DNA of 64,000 nt from Corbicula japonica. Lineage: Eukaryota > Mollusca > Bivalvia > Venerida > Cyrenidae. Below the pieces are notes generated by a model, which saw only the letters and a list, made by a program, of their open reading frames with translations, was not told where the DNA came from and ran no database searches. The position numbers and the translations under genes were made by a program. The DNA lies in NCBI GenBank assembly GCA_038501625.1, contig JAZAYU010000127.1, forward strand, positions 310,001-374,000, written 5' to 3'. Positions 56,691 to 64,000 of this stretch are shown here, piece by piece. Position 1 is the first letter of the stretch; each line of letters starts with the position of its first letter.

Positions 56691-58869
56691 TTTATTTCAC
56701 TGCAAATACATGTAGTAGTTTTGAAAAAGATAAACGTGTTGTTATATTTTTATATGTAACCATATCATTTTTATTGCAACATTCATATAGTTGTTAACTA
56801 GGTTCCTGAAGAACCCATGGAGATCTTGAACGATAGATATAGCCAAATAACAAAAATTATCAAATCAAATTTATACGTATGCTATGTTTAAGTAAAACAG
56901 TGTAAACTTTTTGAATTATGCACAAAATGAAATCAGACGATGCTCCTGTGGATTTATTAAGATTCATAACGAAACACATTCATCTCAGTAGCAATAAAAT
57001 ATTTGTTTACTTCGTAACTCGCATAAACGTGATACTTTAAGGCTATTCCATGTCTGGATAGCAACTGAGATAATTGGTTTGTCTTTTTTTTCTTTTGTCT
57101 GTGAAGTTTTATTTTCCTTTTTTATGTGTATTTAATGATAGCTTGTGTAAGAACAACTGTCTTTTTATACCAGCTCCGTGTGAGAACATGTCTGTTACAT
57201 TTTCGGCGTTGTATCTGGTTGATGGTAAGAGCGTTGGTTGCATGCAGGTTTCTTTCAATTGATTAAATTACAGTATTACAAATAAGAATCCTGAAAAGAG
57301 ATATAGAACATCTTTATTATATGACATGTTAATAAAATCAAATTATAACCAAGATAAGGAATATGTTCCTGCGTTCCATGCGTAGTTGCAAATCATATGT
57401 CATTAGAAATTTCAATCAAGTTCTCTAATACAAACCACGTACTTTTTCTGCAACATGATTACCTGTCGTTTATTTTCTACAAACCAACGAAAATGCCAAG
57501 ACGGTACCTACCCGAACTTAGATTTATGTATTTATTTAGTATTTATCTCCAAAGTGACTTTAATATATTGTAATATATATTGTAACTATTTTGCTAACAT
57601 CGCCTTCCTAGACCTAAAGGTACAGACATCCTTATTAACTTTGCAACTATTAATTTCATTGCAACATGCATAATTATCAATATGAATTTGAAATAATGCA
57701 ATATACTTCTAAATAACCATAAACCAGTTTATGTTAATAATTTTATATTTTAAGAAAGCAAATATAAGTAGGCAACTTGCAACGAAAACTAATGTCGCCT
57801 ATGATCATTCAGAGGTATATTTAAAAACAGCTATTCATAAAAGCTTGAAGAGCTTGTTTTGTAGGGAAATCGTCTCTCGAACTTCTTCGGTAACCTTGTT
57901 CGGTGGCTTTTAAAGTTTAATTTTCATCTATTTATAAACTAAATTTCACTTCAAAAGATTTCAAACTGTTTTTTGTTAAACTGTCTGCATGTCTAAATGC
58001 CAATCTTCGTTGATTCGTCTTCGACAAAGGGTCAAGGTTGAATATTTTAACGAATGGCGTTTTGGTTGATTTTGTTTAAAGACTGTTCTGCAAGCTGTTA
58101 TGTTTTATGTGACTAAATGCTATGCGTCTTCCATAAAATGTGTATACCACAATTATTGTAATAGACATTCGAAATTGTTAAATAATTATTGCGTTATTTG
58201 GTGAAACATGCATTTCCGGATTTTGTTTCGTGAAATAAACCGTTTTAAATGATAACAAACCGTATTTTATTGTATATATCAAATCAGAAAAGTATGTTGA
58301 AATCAGGAAAATATTAGTTGACTAAAAGAAAAATAAGGACGCAAGTATTTACAGATCTTTCTTTCCATTTCCCTGTATGAATTTTAATGTAAGTTGTCTG
58401 TGTTGTTATTTATGGAAAGTAACCAATTTATGTAGATTGTAGTTTAGAAGTCATGCAGGTTTTCGTTTAACTATGACGAGTGAAGATGTCTGCAAAAGTA
58501 CACCATTACAGAAAAGTATATTTTCAGGACGCATTACGAGTCAGGAAAAATATTTTTTATATTAGGTTAAAGACCAATTTTTATATGTACAATGTACATC
58601 TATTCCGACCCAAGAGGGATTGGAGGGTTGATAAAAATAAGTTGAAATATATTTTATGAAAATATATTTTTTGTGCAGTATTTTGTTTAAAAAATTTTAT
58701 CATATAATTCTGGAAGATTTTTTACTTCATTAAATATCTCTTTAAATATGAATTTCAATAGTTACAAGTCATTTTTCGACAGAAAAGTTGAGATTTAAAT
58801 AGGTAGATTCTATTTAAGAATTTTCCTAATTAAAAGTTCATTAGCATTATTATTATTGACAAAATTTGG
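56691..58869. other. Intergenic, no gene seen
   Basis: About 2.2 kb of AT-rich DNA. Several frames of 60-79 codons lack domain-like composition and are not called. Confidence 0.4.
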
Positions 58870-59060
58870 AAATTTGTTACCACTGACCGTTTCAAGGCGG
58901 GAACCCCAAGGGTTCCCTTTTTCGTTAACTGTTTGTGGTGTCTTATTTGAATTGGTCATATTTATGAACACATGCTCTCTTTTTCTCTCTTCTTTGTCGC
59001 TGTGTGGGGAGGCTGTGTTTTGTGAGTGTGGCGATTTTTATAAACTTTATTTTACCAATC
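58870..59060 (+). repeat. Family A repeat, 3' half
   Basis: CCACTGACCGTTTCAAGGCG, TTAACTGTTTGTGGTGTCTT, CATGCTCTCTTTTTCTCTCT, GGGGAGGCTGTG. The end after GGCGATT diverges. Confidence 0.72.
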
Positions 59061-59168
59061 GTCTATATACCGAGATGTGTTTTTAAAAGCTGTTGTAAGG
59101 TAATCATTAAATGTATTGCATAGCAGTATGGTAATAAATCAGCGACAGGGAATGCACAATTAGTACCA

Positions 59169-61818
59169 CAGGGTTTCCCCCAGCCCATTTACGCTTGTCG
59201 CATGCGACAAGCCATAATTTCAGGACCCAATTTGCGACATGCCATAATTTGTCCGCCATGCCTTATCTCCCGCAGTGACTTGCGTACCTGTTGATTGCAT
59301 TATCAGTATGAAAACTCTTCTTAATAAACAAGAGACAGCTGATCGCGCCGATAATTGACAGCGTCATCAGCTTTGCGAGTTAACCAATCAGTAACAAGAA
59401 CTGATGGATAACACATGTCGGCTCCGCCCACATGTTGGCGACAGTTGATTATGACCGCATGTGATATAAATCGTAGCCGAATTACTATTCGTCCCCGTTG
59501 TCAGTAATCAGAACAAAACTTTATAAAAATGACTTACTTCTGCCATCTGACCATTTCGAGCAAAGAATGAAGGAACTAAAGCATCCCTTTTTTGATAATA
59601 TCCACGGAAAATATAACTTTCTGACATCTTGATTATTCCGTAACAAAGCTTCTAATGAAATTCAACAACAGCAACAAAGCCATTTTCATTTCGAGTAAAT
59701 CGAAAACAAAATAACCTAGACGCTGGCATCGTTTTCAGAACATCGTCGGTTTGATCTTATAACATCTGCAGAACAAACGAGAAACACTTGAAACACATTT
59801 TCAATCCAAAATACGCTGTAACATCCAGCTAACATTCAATATTGTCATATGCCGCAGCGAAAGTTAACACAAATGACGTCATACAGTGGATCGACTTCAG
59901 AAGCCGTTGGCGTTTACGGTTATAATTTTTCTTTCTAGACATAGCGCAGTTAAAATGATCGATTTTATTACATGTTTTGCAAACGGGACAATGGTACGAT
60001 AATTTTTTGTTGGGCTTATGTATCAGAGAAAGCATGGCGCATCAAGTTTATGTAAATTATAGAAGTGTTTTAATATAAAAAGCGTTCCTTTTGTTCTTGA
60101 ATTGACAAGGCATGGTGCATCATTTCTTTTTCGCACGGGTAGGTATAATTAGTAAATTATACGAGTTTTAATTGCAATCAAAAAAAGCGAAAGGTGACAT
60201 TCGCGGTCCGTTTGTTCTGTATTTGAGAAGAAACGGCGATTAAAGTTTTGCCGATCTTGAAAAAAGGGAGGTAATAAAAAGTGCAACTGTGTAGTTTCCA
60301 CTATCAAAAAATGTTTTATTGAAAAAAAAATGCTTTTGGTTTTCCTAAAACATCTTTATATAATTACAAATAAGCACATTAAATTGTAATTTCCATTTAT
60401 TTTAGTTTTTGTGTTCATAAATATTTCTAATTGATATTAGATCTAATTACAAATGATCGGATCTGAGGAATTTCAGATGTTGTAATATAATTAGGATTTG
60501 TGTTTCAATTTAAACAAGAAATATCTTTAAAAAAGATAAACGGCGTTGATAGAAAAGATTTATATATACATGTATATAAGAAAGAAAGAAATACAGAGAG
60601 GCGAAGCAGACACAGTTTAGTTAGTTTATTTTACTTGTTATAGCTGTTGACGAACCCTCCCTGCCTTCTTAGTATGACCAAGAGATTAAGCGACCGAATC
60701 ATGACAACTTATAAATTCATTTAAAGTGTCTTTCAAACAAAATGTTGAAGCTGTTGCAACAATTTCATACAGTGATAACAAGTCGATTAAAGAAGCAATG
60801 TATTACATTAAGTTTTGATCTACATTTATTCAGTTTCAATAAAATTCCTCTTGTAGAGTTAGAACTCAAGATGAATAAATGTCATTGAAATTTAATATAA
60901 ATAAATAAAAACATCTTGTTACAAGAGCGAAATCTACCAACTTTTACGTAAATTAACTTTAAAAAAAAGTGTCAGTACTGAGTATTGAACCCGGGGCCTC
61001 ACGCTTGCGAGGCGAGAGTGTTAGCCACTACACTACAATGAACTTGTATATTGAACTTGAAATTAACAATCAGTATCAAAGGAACTAGAAAGGAACCAGT
61101 AAGAACTAGAAATATCTACACTTCCTTTTCGTTTTACACTGTGTACTGTTCGCAAGTTTTTACCTGACACCCAAGAATATTCCATATAAAATTGTATTTA
61201 AGCCATCAATATTGACTTAACTGGTTATTTAAATCGTAAATATGTTTTTCTCAAATACAACACCCACAAACAACCAATCGAAATAATCTATTTGATTTTT
61301 CCGCTGCATAATAATAAAAATCCCACTAGATACCTCTCCGCCCTGCTAGATGCCTCTCTGGTGTAAATAGCTACCAATCGAAATAGTTTATTTCATTTTC
61401 CCTCTGCATAATAATAGAATACGAGTATTATTTACAACATTTCATTGGTCGAAAAACTAGGTCAAAAGCGAGCTTAGACAGCTAACGCCGAAAAAGCATA
61501 TGATTTTTTGGTGTAAGAAATAAATTTACGACTTTTGAATCTATGTTATAAATCTTCTAACCTACAGCAGCCACAGAACAGTGTGTGTGTGAATACACAT
61601 TTATTATTAACATTTATGTCATTTAAAAGGCTTTAAATGAATAAAGCCACTGAAGAATAAAAACAAATCCCTTTTTTGTCATTTATTTATTTAAATGAGG
61701 AGCAAAAATGATATATACATAAGACTGAAAATGAAACACCGCGTTGCAGCGCGCGACAAAATGGATAAAATCAGTCTATGCTGCGACGACCCTTCCTGAA
61801 ATCCTGGGGGACACCCTG
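59169..61818. mobile_element. 2650-bp hAT-like non-autonomous element, TACCA duplication
   Basis: The left end is CAGGGTTTCCCCCAG and the right end is CTGGGGGACACCCTG: 15-base inverted repeats with one mismatch. TACCA flanks both sides (59164-59168 and 61819-61823). Near the left end is a 20-base perfect palindrome centred on GTCGCATGCGAC (59193-59212) with further GCGACA copies, and the right subterminal region has CGTCGCAGCA, possible transposase-binding motifs. CAGGG ends are typical of hAT elements, although 8-bp duplications are usual there; 5 bp would be a variant. No transposase was found; a 68-codon minus-strand frame (59829-60035) with CPVCKTCNK is unassigned. Confidence 0.72.
60971..61040 (-). 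ncRNA. tRNA-like remnant followed by T-run
   Basis: The minus strand has TAGTGTAGTGGCTAACAC (D-arm, A-box-like), CTCGC-CTCGCAA-GCGTG (anticodon arm with one mismatch, anticodon CGC if read as in tRNA-Ala) and CCCCGGGTTCAATAC (T-arm with mismatches). The acceptor stem is poor. Eight T residues follow on that strand (60961-60968), as in a pol III terminator. It is a tRNA pseudogene or short SINE, located inside the 59169-61818 element. Confidence 0.5.
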
Positions 61819-62049
61819 TACCATTTAAAATGCTTATTTTAAGTTCATAAATAGATGTTACAAATCTATCCTAAATGCAGTTAAAAATAAAATTGGTACG
61901 TTTAAATCCTGCATGTCTAACACGCATAATCATGCAAAAGTGTTCTATCAAACAGTAAAGTTTGTCTCTCATAACTTTATGAGAACTTTAAGTCATACTA
62001 TTTCCGAGAGAATGACAGAATGACTGAAAGTGTCATGAAATGAAAATGA

Positions 62050-62260
62050 AACCCTCCAATCAGCTCAACAGTGTTGCATGCAAAAGCACACAAACATATA
62101 AAACATAAGAAGCTAATAGCATATCAAAACCAATGGGATGGGGACTCAGTGATCTTACTGAGACCAGAGCTCCTGGAGTCAAATCAGAACACGACGACAG
62201 GGATAAAAGAAACAAATCGAGCTTCTAGGTTCTGATATAAGATTTTCCCATAGGCTGGTA
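62050..62260 (-). repeat. Family A repeat, 5' portion
   Basis: The minus strand reads AGAACCTAGAAGCTCGATTT, TTTCTTTTATCCCTGTCGTC, GGAGCTCTGGTCTCAGTAAG and TTTTGCATGCAACACTGTTG, matching 51150-51330. Confidence 0.72.
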
Positions 62261-62634
62261 AAATCTGTGGTTTTGAAGAATTGGTAAACTAAACTCAAAT
62301 TCGAACAACCGATATTTGCACTATACAAAAACAAAAAAACGACAAGAAAATAGGCTTATACACACTAAAATGTGACCAAAATAGCTTGTAAAATGTAATA
62401 AAGAACGAATCCAACGTTGGCGTTAATGTCGTACTATATAATACTCTAGGTTTCCAGCTGTTATTGGCAAATATATGTAATTTCTTTTTTCTCAGTAAAT
62501 GTCAGCATCTTTGCGTGATTCCAGTGGGTTGTCTGGCAGATGTTTTCCTCAGAGGATGTCTCTTGAAAGACGTTCTTCCTATTTATGTTACACCTACATG
62601 TACATGAACTCACGCCTCTCCAAACAGATGTTGA
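62261..62634. other. Intergenic, no gene seen
   Basis: Spacer between a family A and a family B copy; no structure noticed. Confidence 0.4.
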
Positions 62635-62769
62635 AGGTTATAAAGCTGAGTTTGGAAACCAGTCTCAAATCTCAAGCATCTGATTGGCTGAAATGGCGAC
62701 TGGTCGCCATTTCAGCCAATCAGATGCTTGAGATTTGAGACTGGTTTCCATGCTCAGTTTTATAACCTT
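62635..62769. repeat. Family B palindrome, nearly perfect
   Basis: AGGTTATAAAGCTGAGTTTG at the left against a TGCTCAGTTTTATAACCT-like right end; arms CAGTCTCAAATCTCAAGCAT and complement; apex GGCGAC-TG-GTCGCC at 62695-62708. Confidence 0.9.
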
Positions 62770-64000
62770 GGGCACAGATATTGTATTGTCCCAAATAAAG
62801 CCCTCGGACACACACTTTTAAATCAGACAAATGAACGGTTGTTTGACAAATAAACATAATAAGTTCGATTAGCGAATTGAATTAAAAACATTGTGTTAAT
62901 AAAGTTACATCTTTTTATTCTCTTTTTTATTCGACTTCCGTAAAGACTTAAATGCTTAAATTGGACTTTAATCATTTAAAGAAAAACTATTGAAAAATCT
63001 ACTCTGACAGCAAAATTTAGTTCAATAAACCTTAGCATAAAGGAATGTTATTAATATATATTCATTTTACACATACTTCAAGAAATGTTAGATAGACTGA
63101 ACTAAAATTTCATTAAAATTATATTTACATCCAAATGTAAAGACTGAACAAGATAAGAACAAAGTTAACAATGCCGCCGTGATTAATGCGAGTATGATAC
63201 TAACAGGAATATCTGTTTTGGGAAAAAAGAAAGAAAAAACAAAAGACGAGACATTTATAAACATGTGTTTGATCCTGAGTTTCCTGGTCGCGTAAATGGA
63301 CAGGATAGCAGAAAAAGAAATACACTGTTGAATTTTGCCTTGACAATTGAACGTTTTATAAAATGAAAACAATTCTATGTTGTTTGTATCGTATTGCTGG
63401 CATTTAAAATGATGTTTTGCGTTGTTTAGCTGTTCGGCTGCAAAAAAATGAATTTCCAGGTGACTTTAAACATATTCATGCCATCTTTTGACTGGTATTA
63501 CAGTACTTTTAACACATGGAAATATTTTTTAGTCTTATTCAGGTACCAGGAAATATTTTAAAGAATTTAAATGTTCAACCTATTCATATATTTGAGTACT
63601 CAGCTTTGTTTGGAATGTTTCTATTCTAGCTGTAAGAAACATCGCTAATTTTCTTCAAAATAGATTCGTCATATACATTTTTTCGAAGATTTCTCCCTAA
63701 AAAAGAACCTCTTTATCATTTCCTACAAGCAGTGACCTTATTAGGGTAATGCGACATGAATGGTGGCGACTGGCTGGAAAAAAATCTGATATAAATTAGA
63801 AAACGCTTCATTGCATTAAAGCTCCTGGGATACTTTAGGTCAGACACAGAACCAGAGCAAATTCTCTGCACACTGATTCGTCAGTTGAAACATGTATGAT
63901 AACATATAGTCGTTTCAGGAATACAGATAAAAAAGCACAATGCCATTTTTACATAACTCAAAATGTTTCGTTGTAAAGACATTGCCTTGATTCTTACTTA
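62770..64000. other. Intergenic to window end, no gene seen
   Basis: AT-rich DNA. A 94-codon minus-strand frame (63088-63372) includes a hydrophobic stretch but no domain, splice context or repeat support, so it is not called. Confidence 0.4.

Noticed and set aside
59829..60035. Minus-strand 68-codon frame with CPVCKTCNK, zinc-finger-like
   Set aside because: Cysteine spacing does not match a finger I can name, and no flanking conserved sequence; it may be chance or a transposase scrap.

Overview
The window reads as AT-rich nuclear DNA of an invertebrate animal, most likely a mollusc and probably a bivalve. The reasons are spliced genes with TATA promoters and AATAAA signals, TTAGGG-type telomeric repeats, tRNA-derived SINE-like units, a decayed LINE, and two elements built like the bivalve Pearl / Helentron-associated class (subterminal inverted repeats, ~145-bp internal tandem units, a GGAC/CGTCC microsatellite and a terminal hairpin). 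The assignment rests on sequence style only; no search was run.

The only convincing protein-coding genes lie at 4.0-16.0 kb: three tandem + strand copies of one five-exon BTB/POZ-domain gene. All share intron positions and phases, a Ser/Asp-rich N-terminus, a BTB fold with a Lys-rich insert and a short C-terminal tail. Each keeps a duplicated ~250-bp promoter with a TATAAAAT box. Copy 1 is intact (265 aa). Copy 2 has a 1-base deletion at the end of exon 4 that replaces the tail with a longer one (284 aa). Copy 3 has lost the ATG (TTG instead), has a weaker first donor and carries several replacements in the BTB core. Two short exon-like segments lie between copies 1 and 2.

1-3.4 kb is repeat DNA: a ~225-bp tandem repeat, a 172-bp satellite and a ~396-bp near-identical direct repeat. 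From 16 kb to the end I find no convincing gene. The notable content there is transposon-like structure: MITEs with clear terminal inverted repeats (18470-18720, 22533-22725, 42076-42768, 47564-49047, 59169-61818), several families of near-perfect palindromes, a nested palindrome cluster at 30.1-31.2 kb, a 3-kb composite element (33.66-36.63 kb) holding interstitial telomeric repeats and a 13-unit array rich in AGGTCA half-sites, a Pearl-like element at 49.4-50.0 kb, a dead LINE (50.7-52.8 kb) interrupted by a recurring ~500-bp repeat ('family A', about 11 full or partial copies), and a tRNA-like remnant.

Between these are long stretches of ordinary AT-rich DNA with no gene. Some hold short motifs repeated at distant sites (25.5, 28.7 and 46.1 kb; 37.3 and 39.0 kb) that could be regulatory; this is inference. 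The strongest leads are the diverging BTB trio, the shared apex signature of otherwise unrelated palindromes, and the nuclear-receptor-like half-site array with telomeric repeats inside one mobile element.
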